64,000 nucleotides of DNA from NCBI RefSeq assembly GCF_002101735.1, contig NZ_LQPE01000158.1, positions 1 to 64,000 on the forward strand, written 5' to 3'. This DNA is from Mycobacterium kyorinense. Its GTDB lineage: Bacteria; Actinomycetota; Actinomycetes; Mycobacteriales; Mycobacteriaceae. The notes under the pieces were generated by a model that was not told where the DNA came from, searched no databases, and was given only the letters and a program-made list of their open reading frames with translations. A program made the translations under genes and the position numbers. Shown in pieces: positions 49,445-57,937 of the stretch (its first letter is position 1; every line of letters begins with the position of its first letter).

Positions 49445-50434
49445 CACGGGGTGCCCGGTGCCGGCCCACTCGACGGTGTCGTCGACTGCGCGCCGGGGCG
49501 TCGGCGGCAGCGGGTCCGCGTTCACCGGCGCCCAGCCCACTCGAAGCAACATCTGCGGGAATCCGCTGGCGCCGAAGACATCCGAGCGCAGCACGGCCCG
49601 GGTTTCGGCGATCTCCAGCGGTTCGGTGATCGGGCAGCTGGCCAATCCCATCGCCGTCGCGGTCAACAACACCACGCTGGTTGCTTCGCCGGCACGCAGC
49701 CGGGCCAGCCGGTCGTCGGTCTGGGTTCCCAGGGCCAGTATGACGGCGTTGTCGTCGGCGGGTGACACGCCGGGTGGCTGTGCCAGCGCGGGACCCGCGA
49801 ACAGCCGTCCGGGTATCGCCGCGGTGGGATCGGGCGCCGGCGTGTTGCGTGCCGGTACGCCCTTCACCGAGCCGTACCGCCCGCTCCACGCAGTGAGTTC
49901 GGTGAGGTACTCATAGTCGGTCACGTGACGCCAGACCGCGTGCGCGACAATCTGGTTGAGTCGGTCGACGGTGTCGATCCGCCGCAGCATCACCCCGCTG
50001 CGGGCGGCGCGCGCCGCCATCAGCGCAATGTCGCCCGCGGCCACCGGCCAGGCGCTGTAAATTCGCCGATCGGTCCGGCGTCGCGGGATTGCGGCAGCCA
50101 GCATGACGTCGACCTGCTCCACGTCGCGGCAGCACGTACGGATTGTCGCCAGGTGATCGGGGTTGTCCGGGTCAGGGAACCGCTCTACCGTGGCCCGCCA
50201 GCCCATCGCCGCGAGCGCGATCACGCAATGATTCAGCGCCGCACCGCAACTCAACATCAGATCGCGGCCGTCGGGGTCGGTGCTGGGCAGCTGTAAATCG
50301 GGGTCGACGTAGAGATGCACCGCGTCGTCGGTGACCTGCCAGCGCCACGGCTGAGAGTTGTAGATCGACGGCGCCCGGGCCGCCAGCGTCAGGACCGTGC
50401 GGATGGTGTGGGTGTCCGGGAAGCGGGTGTTCAT
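49430..50434 (-). CDS. Acg-family putative nitroreductase (copy 2, Rv3131-like)
   Basis: A 334-aa Acg-family protein: A-P-S-I-Y-N-S-Q-P-W-R-W, G-R-D-L-M-L-S-C-G-A-A-L-N-H, R-R-T-D-R-R-I-Y-S, G-L-A-S-C-P-I-T-E. It converges on devS with a 15-bp overlap of 3' ends, the same arrangement as Rv3131 next to devS in M. tuberculosis. It is clearly related to the gene at 41348-42328. Upstream, two GGGAC elements on the minus strand (50461-50477) might be degenerate DevR half-sites. Substrate unknown. Confidence 0.87.
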   Translation of the reverse strand: MNTRFPDTHTIRTVLTLAARAPSIYNSQPWRWQVTDDAVHLYVDPDLQLPSTDPDGRDLMLSCGAALNHCVIALAAMGWRATVERFPDPDNPDHLATIRTCCRDVEQVDVMLAAAIPRRRTDRRIYSAWPVAAGDIALMAARAARSGVMLRRIDTVDRLNQIVAHAVWRHVTDYEYLTELTAWSGRYGSVKGVPARNTPAPDPTAAIPGRLFAGPALAQPPGVSPADDNAVILALGTQTDDRLARLRAGEATSVVLLTATAMGLASCPITEPLEIAETRAVLRSDVFGASGFPQMLLRVGWAPVNADPLPPTPRRAVDDTVEWAGTGHPVLLAH

Positions 50435-50535
50435 CGGCGGCCGCCTTGCTTGCTCGTGTGGTCCCTCTTAGCGTCCCGCGGTGTTGTCGCGGTCGGCAGA
50501 GCACAAAGTCTTCGGTTAGCAAGGACTTCGGACGG

Positions 50536-50940
50536 TCAGCGCGCGATCAGCGCGTTAAGTTCGGCCGCGTCGGTGCCGGTCAACCGCCGGTGCATGGCCC
50601 ACGCGATCCGCGCGGCCTGGACCTTCGCATGATCGGCGACCGGGCCGTCGTACATCTCGTCAATGGTGTTGTGCCACATGGTCAGCCAGCGCGTGAACTG
50701 GGGACCGCCCAGCGGCGTGCGGTGGTGGACCTGGCGGTGAACGTGAAGCGCGCTGCCGCGGTAGCGGCCCGCGCGGAACAGCACGGTCTCCCAGAAGTCG
50801 CACATCACCGGGATGTGCGAGTCCAGCCCTTTGGCCCGCACCTCGGTGAACGGCTCGGCAAGAACGTCGTCGTCGAGGACCCGGCCGTAGAACCGGCGCA
50901 GTAACGCCTCGATGTCGGCGCGGGTACTCAGATCAGTCAT
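50536..50940 (-). CDS. Group III truncated haemoglobin
   Basis: A 134-aa truncated haemoglobin of the group III type (COG2346): L-L-R-R-F-Y-G-R-V-L-x-D at helix B, F-W-E-T-V-L-F-R-A-G-R-Y-R-G at helix E, and the proximal His in the H-V-H-R-Q-V-H-H segment (helix F). A haem role in NO or oxygen chemistry fits the neighbouring qNOR and DevRS. It is co-transcribed with the upstream regulator gene (8-bp overlap). Confidence 0.85.
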   Translation of the reverse strand: MTDLSTRADIEALLRRFYGRVLDDDVLAEPFTEVRAKGLDSHIPVMCDFWETVLFRAGRYRGSALHVHRQVHHRTPLGGPQFTRWLTMWHNTIDEMYDGPVADHAKVQAARIAWAMHRRLTGTDAAELNALIAR

Positions 50941-51553
50941 GCGCGATCACCCGGGCGATGCACAGTTCGGGTTCGACGAACGGCTCGAGTTCGGCGTGGC
51001 CGGCGACCAAACCCTCCAACAGCCCCCGGTGCAGAGCACAGCCCACCTCCGGGTGGGCGGCGGCGAATCCTCTGACCGGGCAGGCGTGCAGGCGGATGGT
51101 TCGCGTGGCCGGGTCGTCGAGTGGGGCCGGTTGGGGCGCGAATCCCATCTGGTCGAAGACCTGCACTGTGAGCGCAGCCCGGCGATCCAGTGGCTCGTCG
51201 GCTGGTTCGGCTGCCGGCGAGTCGGCGGTGATGCGTTGCGCCCAGCGCCGTCCTGCGTGTTCGGCGCGGCGCTGGCGCTTGTCTGTGGTGTCGCCGAGCT
51301 CCAGCGCCAGGATCTCGGCGAGGCTCTGATAGTCCAGCCGACCCCGTGCGGCGACGTAGCCGGTGCGGGGACGGCCGACGCCCGCCGGGGCAATCCGCGT
51401 GCGCTCGACCAGGCCCTGCTCGCACAGCGTGTCGAGGTGAAAACGCACTGTGCTCACGTGAAGTCCCAGCTGCCCGGCGAGCTCCTGAGCGTCGACCGCT
51501 TCGTCATGCTCGCGGACCAGCCGCAGCACGCGGTCGCGTTGCCTGCCGTCCAT
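50933..51553 (-). CDS. Winged-helix regulator with Cys-rich C-terminus (SufR/ArsR-like)
   Basis: A 206-aa regulator. Residues ~1-70 are a winged helix (R-D-R-V-L-R-L-V-R-E-H ... Q-E-L-A-G-Q-L-G-L-H-V-S-T-V-R-F-H-L, G-R-P-R-T-G-Y). The C-terminus has C-P-V-R-G-F-A-A-A-H-P-E-V-G-C (C-x13-C) and a third Cys about 26 residues later. The layout recalls SufR-type iron-sulfur regulators, although the Cys spacing differs. With a haemoglobin in the same operon, an NO- or redox-sensitive repressor is likely but inferred. An elaborate palindrome 13-59 bp upstream is the probable operator, also facing fadD36. Confidence 0.78.
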   Translation of the reverse strand: MDGRQRDRVLRLVREHDEAVDAQELAGQLGLHVSTVRFHLDTLCEQGLVERTRIAPAGVGRPRTGYVAARGRLDYQSLAEILALELGDTTDKRQRRAEHAGRRWAQRITADSPAAEPADEPLDRRAALTVQVFDQMGFAPQPAPLDDPATRTIRLHACPVRGFAAAHPEVGCALHRGLLEGLVAGHAELEPFVEPELCIARVIAHD

Positions 51554-51565
51554 CGCGTGCCTCCC

Positions 51566-51612
51566 GGAGGCGGGATATTTAGAGGATAAATTTCCTCTAT
51601 ATTAGCGCCTCC
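51566..51612. promoter_or_regulatory. Nested AT-rich palindrome, likely regulator operator
   Basis: Inner repeat TAGAGGA (51580-51586) / TCCTCTA (51593-51599) with a 6-bp AT spacer, flanked by an outer repeat GGAGGCG (51566-51572) / CGCCTCC (51606-51612). It lies in the 100-bp divergent region between the regulator (51553) and fadD36 (51654) and is unusually AT-rich for this genome. Confidence 0.65.
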
Positions 51613-51653
51613 GGCGGCGGTAAGCGCTCCCCGCGCCGGGTAACCTCGCTCAC

Positions 51654-53075
51654 GTGCTGCTGACCTCGCTGAATCCCGCCGCTGCGACCGATCTGGGGGA
51701 TGCGGTGAGCATCGGCGACGTCACGCTGAGCCGCAGCGACCTGGTCGGGGCCGCGACGTCGGTGGCCGAACGGGTCGGCGGTGCGGATCGGGTCGCGGTG
51801 CTGGCCACGCCGACCGCGCCGACCGCGCTGGCGATCACCGGCTGCCTGCTGGCCGGCGTGCCGGTGGTGCCGGTGCCCGCCGACGTCGGGCAGGCCGAGC
51901 GGCGGCACATCCTCACCGACTCCGCGGCGCAGGCATGGCTGGGGGAGGCTCCCGACGAGACGGAGGGCCTGCCGCACATTCCGGTGCGGCTGCATGCCCG
52001 CTCGTGGCATCGCTATCCGGAGCCGCCGCCGGAGTCCACCGCGCTGATCATCTACACGTCGGGCACCACCGGTCCGCCCAAGGGCGTGCAGCTGAGCCGG
52101 CGGGCGATCGCCGCCGACCTGGACGCGTTGGCCGAGGCGTGGCAGTGGACGGCCGACGACGTCTTGGTGCACGGGTTGCCGCTGTTTCATGTGCACGGTC
52201 TGGTGCTGGGGCTGCTCGGCTCGCTGCGGGTGGGAAACCGCTTCGTGCACACGGGTAAACCGACACCGGAGCGGTATGGCGCTGCGGGCGGGACGCTGTA
52301 TTTCGGTGTGCCGACGGTGTGGTCGCGGGTGGTGGCCGACACGGCCGCCGCCGAGGCGCTGCGACCGGCGCGGCTGCTGGTGTCCGGCAGCGCGCCGCTA
52401 CCGGTGCCGGTGTTCGACCAGTTGGTCCGGCTCACAGGACACGCGCCCGTCGAGCGGTACGGCAGTACCGAGTCGCTGATCACGCTGTCCACCCGGGCCG
52501 ACGGCGAACGCCGGCCCGGCTGGGTGGGTCTGCCGCTGGCCGGCATCGAGACCCGGCTGGTCGACGACGCCGGGGCCCCGGTGCCGCACGACGGGGAAAC
52601 CATTGGGCGGCTTCAGGTTCGGGGGCCGACACTGTTCGACGGCTACCTGAACCGGCCGGATGCCACCGCCGAGGCCTTCGACGCCGACGGCTGGTACCGC
52701 ACCGGCGACGTCGCCGTCGTCGACTCCGGCGGCATGCACCGCATCGTCGGGCGTGAGTCGGTGGACCTGATCAAGTCCGGGGGTTACCGCGTCGGCGCCG
52801 GCGAAATCGAGACGGCGCTGCTGGGGCATCCCGGTGTGCGGGAGGCGGCGGTGGTCGGGCTGCCCGACGAGGACCTCGGTCAGCGGATCGTCGCCTTCGT
52901 CGTCGGTGACGCCGACTCGGATTCGCTGATCGACTATGTGGCCGGGCAACTTTCGGTACACAAGCGGCCGCGTGAAGTCCGGGTGGTCGACAGCCTGCCC
53001 CGCAACGCGATGGGCAAGGTGCTCAAGAAAGAGCTGCTCACTTTCGGCGCGAACGTGCGCAAACCCGACTTCTGA
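51654..53075 (+). CDS. fadD36: FadD36: acyl-CoA synthetase
   Basis: A 473-aa ANL-superfamily ligase, the length of Rv1193 FadD36. Motifs: I-Y-T-S-G-T-T-G-P-P-K-G (about residues 132-143), Y-G-S-T-E near 270, W-Y-R-T-G-D near 345, and the C-terminal catalytic Lys in R-N-A-M-G-K-V-L. The short chain and sequence style are close to malonyl-CoA synthetases (MatB), so a short or dicarboxylic acid substrate is possible. The start is the GTG at 51654. Confidence 0.88.
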   Translation: MLLTSLNPAAATDLGDAVSIGDVTLSRSDLVGAATSVAERVGGADRVAVLATPTAPTALAITGCLLAGVPVVPVPADVGQAERRHILTDSAAQAWLGEAPDETEGLPHIPVRLHARSWHRYPEPPPESTALIIYTSGTTGPPKGVQLSRRAIAADLDALAEAWQWTADDVLVHGLPLFHVHGLVLGLLGSLRVGNRFVHTGKPTPERYGAAGGTLYFGVPTVWSRVVADTAAAEALRPARLLVSGSAPLPVPVFDQLVRLTGHAPVERYGSTESLITLSTRADGERRPGWVGLPLAGIETRLVDDAGAPVPHDGETIGRLQVRGPTLFDGYLNRPDATAEAFDADGWYRTGDVAVVDSGGMHRIVGRESVDLIKSGGYRVGAGEIETALLGHPGVREAAVVGLPDEDLGQRIVAFVVGDADSDSLIDYVAGQLSVHKRPREVRVVDSLPRNAMGKVLKKELLTFGANVRKPDF

Positions 53076-53078
53076 TAC

Positions 53079-53109
53079 GGCGTGTCGTGCGGGGACATGC
53101 ACGCTCGCG
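53079..53109. repeat. Partial copy of the 1475-1537 hairpin arm
   Basis: 31 bp match 1507-1537 with three mismatches, but the complementary arm is missing. Directly after it, 53112-53134 carries three near-tandem copies of AAGTTAG, the last of which contains the dapD stop codon. Both hairpin-arm copies lie between convergent genes, pointing to a dispersed intergenic repeat. Confidence 0.6.
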
Positions 53110-53131
53110 GAAGAAGTTAGGAAGTTAGAAG

Positions 53132-54076
53132 TTAGTTCGCGTGTAGGTCGGCGTTGAGGGCGATGCCCTGGCCGTCGCGGGAGACCACCTCGACGGCGCC
53201 GGTCAGCGAATTGCGGCGGAACAACATGTTGCTGCCACCGGACAGCTCGCGGGCCTTGACCGACGTGCCGTCGGGCATGGCGACCTTGGTGCCGGCGGTG
53301 ACGTACAGCCCGGCCTCGACGACACAGTCGTCGCCCAGCGAGATGCCCAGTCCCGAGTTCGCGCCGAGCAGGCAGCGTTTGCCGACCGAAATGACCTCAC
53401 TGCCACCGCCGGACAGCGTGCCCATGATCGACGCTCCGCCGCCGACGTCGGACCCGTCGTCGACCACCACGCCCGCCGAGATGCGGCCCTCGACCATCGA
53501 CGCGCCCAGCGTGCCGGCGTTGTAGTTCACGAAGCCTTCGTGCATCACCGTCGTGCCCGCCGCCAGGTGTGCACCGAGGCGGACCCGGTCGGCGTCGGCG
53601 ATCCGCACGCCGGTCGGCAGCACGTAGTCGACCATCCGCGGGAACTTGTCGACGCCGTACACGGCGACCGGCCCGCGACGGCGCAGCCGCGCCCGCACCA
53701 TCTCGAAACCTTCGACAGCACAAGGCCCTTGGCTCGTCCACACCACATTGGTCAGCACCCCGAAGAAGCCGTCGGCGTTCAGGCCGTGCGGCGCGACCAG
53801 CCGGTGCGAGAGCAGATGCAGCCGCAGATATGCGTCGTAGGCATCGGTCGCCTTGTCGTCCAGTGAGCCGATCACGGTGCGCACCGCGACGGTCTCGGTG
53901 CCGCGGTCCTCGTCGCGGCCCGCAAGCGCGGCCAGCTCGTCGGGCACCTCGGCGACCGACAGCCGCACGGTGCCGCTCTCGCCGCCGTCGGTCAGTTCCG
54001 GTGCGGGAAACCAGGTGTCGAGGACCGACCCGTCGGCGGCCAGCGTCGCCAACCCAATACCCGTAGCTCCAGTCAC
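53132..54076 (-). CDS. dapD: DapD: tetrahydrodipicolinate N-succinyltransferase
   Basis: A 314-aa acyltransferase of the lysine/diaminopimelate pathway (Rv1201c type, ~317 aa): succinyl-CoA plus tetrahydrodipicolinate gives N-succinyl-2-amino-6-ketopimelate. The middle shows a left-handed beta-helix of hexapeptide repeats (V-R-L-G-A-H-L, T-V-M-H-E-G-F-V-N-Y-N-A-G-T-L-G, S-M-V-E-G-R-I-S-A-G-V-V-V-D-D, and G-G-G-A-S-I-M-G-T-L-S-G-G-G). It is divergent from dapE with only 42 bp between starts, so the two probably share a promoter region. Confidence 0.95.
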   Translation of the reverse strand: MTGATGIGLATLAADGSVLDTWFPAPELTDGGESGTVRLSVAEVPDELAALAGRDEDRGTETVAVRTVIGSLDDKATDAYDAYLRLHLLSHRLVAPHGLNADGFFGVLTNVVWTSQGPCAVEGFEMVRARLRRRGPVAVYGVDKFPRMVDYVLPTGVRIADADRVRLGAHLAAGTTVMHEGFVNYNAGTLGASMVEGRISAGVVVDDGSDVGGGASIMGTLSGGGSEVISVGKRCLLGANSGLGISLGDDCVVEAGLYVTAGTKVAMPDGTSVKARELSGGSNMLFRRNSLTGAVEVVSRDGQGIALNADLHAN

Positions 54077-54118
54077 GATGGCAACGCTACTAGATGCTCA
54101 GCAGCTAACCTTGAGACC

Positions 54119-55183
54119 GTGCTGGACCTACGCGGCGACCCGATCGAGCTGACCGCGGCATTGGTCGACATCCCCAGCGAGTCGCGACACGAAGCCCGCA
54201 TCGCCGACGAGGTCGAGGCGGCGTTACGAGCCCAGACGGTCGGTTTCGAGATCATCCGCAACGGCGACGCCGTGCTCGCCCGCACCCGCTTCGGCAAGCC
54301 GACCCGGGTGCTGCTGGCCGGGCACCTCGACACCGTCCCGATCGCCGACAACGTGCCCAGCCGCTGCGACGGCGACCTCCTGCACGGCTGCGGCACCGTC
54401 GACATGAAATCCGGCGACGCGGTGTTTCTCCACCTGGCCGCCACCGTCGCAGAGCCCGCTCACGACATGACCCTGGTGTTCTACGACTGCGAGGAAATCG
54501 AAGCCGCCGCAAACGGTTTGGGCCGCATCGAGCGCGAGCTGCCCGACTGGCTGGACGCCGACGTGGCCATCCTCGGCGAACCCACCGGCGGCTACATCGA
54601 GGCCGGCTGTCAGGGCACGCTGCGCGCCGTCGTCCACGCCACCGGAACCCGTGCCCATTCTGCGCGATCATGGTTGGGCGACAACGCGATTCACAAGCTG
54701 GGCGCCGTGCTGGACCGGCTGTCAAACTATCAGCCCCGCGACGTCGAGATCGACGGCTGCACCTACCGCGAGGGGCTTTCGGCAGTACGCATCGACGGCG
54801 GCGTGGCCGGAAACGTCATCCCCGACGCGGCGTCGGTGACGGTCAACTTCCGCTTCGCGCCGGACCGCTCGGCGGACGCCGCGCTGCAACACGTGCACGA
54901 CGTGCTCGACGGACTCGACGTGCGCGTCGAACAGACGGACTGCGCCGCCGGCGCGCTGCCGGGACTCGCCAAACCGGCCGCCAAAGCTCTGGTCGAGGCG
55001 GCACAAGGGCGGGTCCGCGCGAAATACGGCTGGACCGATGTGGCGCGGTTCGCCGCCCGCGGCATCCCAGCGGTCAACTACGGGCCGGGCGACCCCAACC
55101 TGGCGCACCGCCGCGATGAGCGGGTGCCGGTCGAGCAGATCACCGCCGCCGCCGAGATGCTGCGCCGCTACCTGACCGGCTAG
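54119..55183 (+). CDS. dapE: DapE: succinyl-diaminopimelate desuccinylase
   Basis: A 354-aa zinc peptidase-family enzyme that releases succinate from N-succinyl-LL-DAP. Metal-site motifs: A-G-H-L-D-T-V-P near residue 63, C-G-T-V-D-M-K-S-G near 92, Y-D-C-E-E-I near 123, and a later H-R-R-D-E-R. The dimerization domain lies at ~170-280. It matches Rv1202. The start is the GTG at 54119. Its stop shares CTAG with the stop of the opposing ATPase gene. Confidence 0.95.
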   Translation: MLDLRGDPIELTAALVDIPSESRHEARIADEVEAALRAQTVGFEIIRNGDAVLARTRFGKPTRVLLAGHLDTVPIADNVPSRCDGDLLHGCGTVDMKSGDAVFLHLAATVAEPAHDMTLVFYDCEEIEAAANGLGRIERELPDWLDADVAILGEPTGGYIEAGCQGTLRAVVHATGTRAHSARSWLGDNAIHKLGAVLDRLSNYQPRDVEIDGCTYREGLSAVRIDGGVAGNVIPDAASVTVNFRFAPDRSADAALQHVHDVLDGLDVRVEQTDCAAGALPGLAKPAAKALVEAAQGRVRAKYGWTDVARFAARGIPAVNYGPGDPNLAHRRDERVPVEQITAAAEMLRRYLTG

Positions 55184-57258
55184 CCACGCTTGGCCTGTGC
55201 GGCGGCGTCGGCGGCCGCGGGATGCAGCCCGGCGTCGGCCAGATCGGCGGCCACCTCGGCCAGCGCCGCCGCGTCACCCGCCGCCAGCGCGCGGGCATGC
55301 GCCAGCGTGAGCCTGCCGAGCACGCAGTTCACCTCGACGGCGAGCCGTTCGGCGCGATACACGGCCCGGGTGTCGCCGAGCCGGGCGGCGTCCTGCAGCG
55401 CCCGCAACGTGATCGCCGACTGCCCGCCGCGCTCGGCGGCCTGCGCGGCTTCGCGGGCCGCCTCGATAGCGGCGGTGATGTCGCCGCGGGCCGCCTTCGA
55501 CCATGCCTTGGCCAGCGCCAGCTCGGGAGCGAACAGCGCCGACTTCAGGCCGTGCCGCGACTCGGCCCGGCTGAAAACCTTTGCCGCTTCGGCTTGGTCG
55601 CCCTGCTGGCCGAGCGCCTGCGCCAGCAGCATCAGCGACAGCGGGCCCCACGAGTAGCCGGTGCGGGCCAGCGTGTCGGCGGCCGGTCCGAGCAGCGACA
55701 CCGCAGTGTCGAAGTCACCCTGGGCGATCGCCACATAGGCCACCAGCACCTCACCGATCGCCCGGCCCGGCTGCTGCAGCTCGGCGAAATCGGTATACCG
55801 CTGCGCCACCGTCCGCGCCGCATCCGGTCGCCCCGCCATCACCAGCGCCGTCACCCGCGCGAAACCGCTGGTGAACCGCAACAAACCCGGATGCTCGCCC
55901 GCCAGCGCCCGGCCCGCCAGCGACTCGACGTCGTCGAACCGCCCGATCCGCGCCGAGCACAGCGCCGCCGTCGACGCAGCCCAGCCCACGCCGACCTCGT
56001 CGGCGTGCGGTGACGCCAGCACCTCGCCGGCGATCCGCAGCGCGCTCAGCGGAGTGCCCGCGTTCATCGCGAACGTCGCCGCCAGCGCGTCGAGGGTGGC
56101 CCGGGCCATCGGCGACGAGACCCGGTTGCGGGTGGTGTGCAGAAAGGCGGTGGCGCGCTCGGGCTCGTCGAGCATCCAGAACTGGTTCGCGGCCCGCGGC
56201 AATGCCCACGCCATCAGCTCGGTGTCGGTCAAGGTGTCGGGATCAACCGCGGCCAGCACTTCGCCGGCCTCCCGGCCGCGGCCCTGCCAGCCCAGCGCGT
56301 AGCCGAGCGTCAACCGCGGCGCCAGGCCGCCCGCTTTGCCCAGCGCCGCGCGGGCCAGCCGTTCGGCCAGGCCCAGCTCGCCGAGCCGCAGCGCTTGCTG
56401 CGCGGCATCAGAGAAGTCGTCATATGCCGCGTCGCTGTCGATCGCCAGCGCCGCCAGCCGCAGCCGATCAGTCACATGGTCGAAGCGACGGGTCGACAGC
56501 TGGCCGACGACCGCCGTGCGCAGCGACCGCGCATCGGCCGGCGCCAGCGCCGCGCGCACCCGCTCGGTGTACAGCGGATGGCCCGCATAGACCACGCCTT
56601 CGTCGCTGACGCTCACAGCGCCCGCCGCTTCGCCCTGCTCGACGGCCTCGTCACCGGCCAGCGCCGCCAGGTCGCTGCGGTGCAGCGGTTCGGCGACGGC
56701 CAGGTAGTCCAGAGCCTTGCGAACCGGGGCCGCCAGGCCGCTCAAGTACTCGTCGGGCTGCGGGGCCGCCCGGTCCGGCCGCTCGACGTCGATGCGGGTC
56801 AGCAGGTCGTCGGTCCACAGCGCCGCCACCGCATCGGGCAGCGCGGTCTCGGCGCGGACGGTGACGATCAGCCGCGCCGAGCGCTTCAACGCCAGCTGGT
56901 ACACCAGCCCGGCGGACAGGCTGTCGAGCTCGTGGGCGTCGTCGACAACGACCAGCAGATCGCCGCCGGCGACCAGCGAGTCGTGCGCGGCGCGCAGCAG
57001 CGCGGCGGGCCGGCCGATCTCGGCCACGTCGAGGAGTCGGCCGAAGGCGCCGAACGGAACCATCCGCAGCGACGGGGTGCCCCTCACCCAACGAACGGTC
57101 GACGGCCGGCGCGCGGTGAACCTCTCCGCGGCGGCACGAGCGGTCAGCGTCTTGCCGACGCCGTCGGCTCCGACGAGCACGGCCCCGGACCGATCGAGGG
57201 CGGCCGCCACCTGATCCAGCACAGCCTCGGCCGGCGCGGCAACCCACCCAGTCGGCAT
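55180..57258 (-). CDS. STAND-type ATPase with TPR-like repeats (Rv1204c-like)
   Basis: A 692-aa protein. The N-terminal ~220 residues form an NTPase of the MalT/STAND kind: Walker A V-G-A-D-G-V-G-K-T-L-T-A near residue 30, Walker B L-L-V-V-V-D-D-A-H-E. From ~250 it is all-helical and Ala-rich with TPR-like repeats. MalT/LAL-type regulators normally end with a LuxR helix-turn-helix, but this one stops at the end of the helical part. It may be a signalling scaffold rather than a transcription factor. It corresponds in position to Rv1203c-Rv1204c. Function unknown. Confidence 0.75.
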   Translation of the reverse strand: MPTGWVAAPAEAVLDQVAAALDRSGAVLVGADGVGKTLTARAAAERFTARRPSTVRWVRGTPSLRMVPFGAFGRLLDVAEIGRPAALLRAAHDSLVAGGDLLVVVDDAHELDSLSAGLVYQLALKRSARLIVTVRAETALPDAVAALWTDDLLTRIDVERPDRAAPQPDEYLSGLAAPVRKALDYLAVAEPLHRSDLAALAGDEAVEQGEAAGAVSVSDEGVVYAGHPLYTERVRAALAPADARSLRTAVVGQLSTRRFDHVTDRLRLAALAIDSDAAYDDFSDAAQQALRLGELGLAERLARAALGKAGGLAPRLTLGYALGWQGRGREAGEVLAAVDPDTLTDTELMAWALPRAANQFWMLDEPERATAFLHTTRNRVSSPMARATLDALAATFAMNAGTPLSALRIAGEVLASPHADEVGVGWAASTAALCSARIGRFDDVESLAGRALAGEHPGLLRFTSGFARVTALVMAGRPDAARTVAQRYTDFAELQQPGRAIGEVLVAYVAIAQGDFDTAVSLLGPAADTLARTGYSWGPLSLMLLAQALGQQGDQAEAAKVFSRAESRHGLKSALFAPELALAKAWSKAARGDITAAIEAAREAAQAAERGGQSAITLRALQDAARLGDTRAVYRAERLAVEVNCVLGRLTLAHARALAAGDAAALAEVAADLADAGLHPAAADAAAQAKRG

Positions 57259-57342
57259 CGCCGGATTTTATTGCCCGCCGCGCACCCGGCAAGCCGATAG
57301 GCCGAAATACGCTCCGCGGCAATCTCGATTACGTTTCCGTGT

Positions 57343-57906
57343 GTGACTCGCAAACAGTGGGCGGTCTGTGTGTACTGCGCATCCGGGCCGACCCACCCCG
57401 AGCTGCTGGCGCTGGCCGCCCAAGTCGGCGAGGCGATCGCCGACCACGGCTGGACGCTGGTGTGGGGCGGCGGCAACGTCTCGGCGATGGGGGCCCTGGC
57501 CACCGCCGCGCGGGCCCGCGGCGGATGGACCGTCGGCGTGATCCCGAAGATGCTGGTTCACCGCGAACTCGCCGACACCGACGCCGACGAGCTGATCGTC
57601 ACCGACACCATGCGCGAGCGCAAACAGGTCATGGAGGACCGCGCCGACGCGTTCCTCGCGCTGCCCGGCGGCATCGGCACCCTCGAGGAGCTGTTCGAGG
57701 CGTGGACCGGCGCATACCTCGGCATGCACGACAAACCGGTGGTGATGCTGGACCCGAGCGGCCACTTCGACGGCCTGCGGGCGTGGCTGTACGGGCTGGT
57801 CGACAGCGGGTACGTGTCGCAGGCAGCGCTGGACCGGTTGGTGGTGGTCGACGAGGTGAACGCGGCGCTGGCCGCCTGCGCACCGGGCGAAACGGCCGAG
57901 GGTTAG
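57343..57906 (+). CDS. LOG-family protein (Rv1205-like)
   Basis: A 187-aa protein of the LOG family, with C-V-Y-C-A-S-G near the N-terminus, W-G-G-G-N, and the signature R-K-Q-V-M-E near residue 90 with P-G-G-I-G-T-L-E-E near 107. LOG enzymes release cytokinin bases from their ribotides; the M. tuberculosis homolog Rv1205 makes cytokinins. All catalytic residues are present. The start is the GTG at 57343. fadD6 follows 31 bp later. Confidence 0.93.
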   Translation: MTRKQWAVCVYCASGPTHPELLALAAQVGEAIADHGWTLVWGGGNVSAMGALATAARARGGWTVGVIPKMLVHRELADTDADELIVTDTMRERKQVMEDRADAFLALPGGIGTLEELFEAWTGAYLGMHDKPVVMLDPSGHFDGLRAWLYGLVDSGYVSQAALDRLVVVDEVNAALAACAPGETAEG

Positions 57907-57937
57907 GCTGGCCGCCAAGTTCGTCAGAGGGGAAACA

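Noticed and set aside
50461..50477. DevR box upstream of nitroreductase copy 2
   Set aside because: Only two direct GGGAC half-sites are visible on the minus strand, too weak to list as a site.
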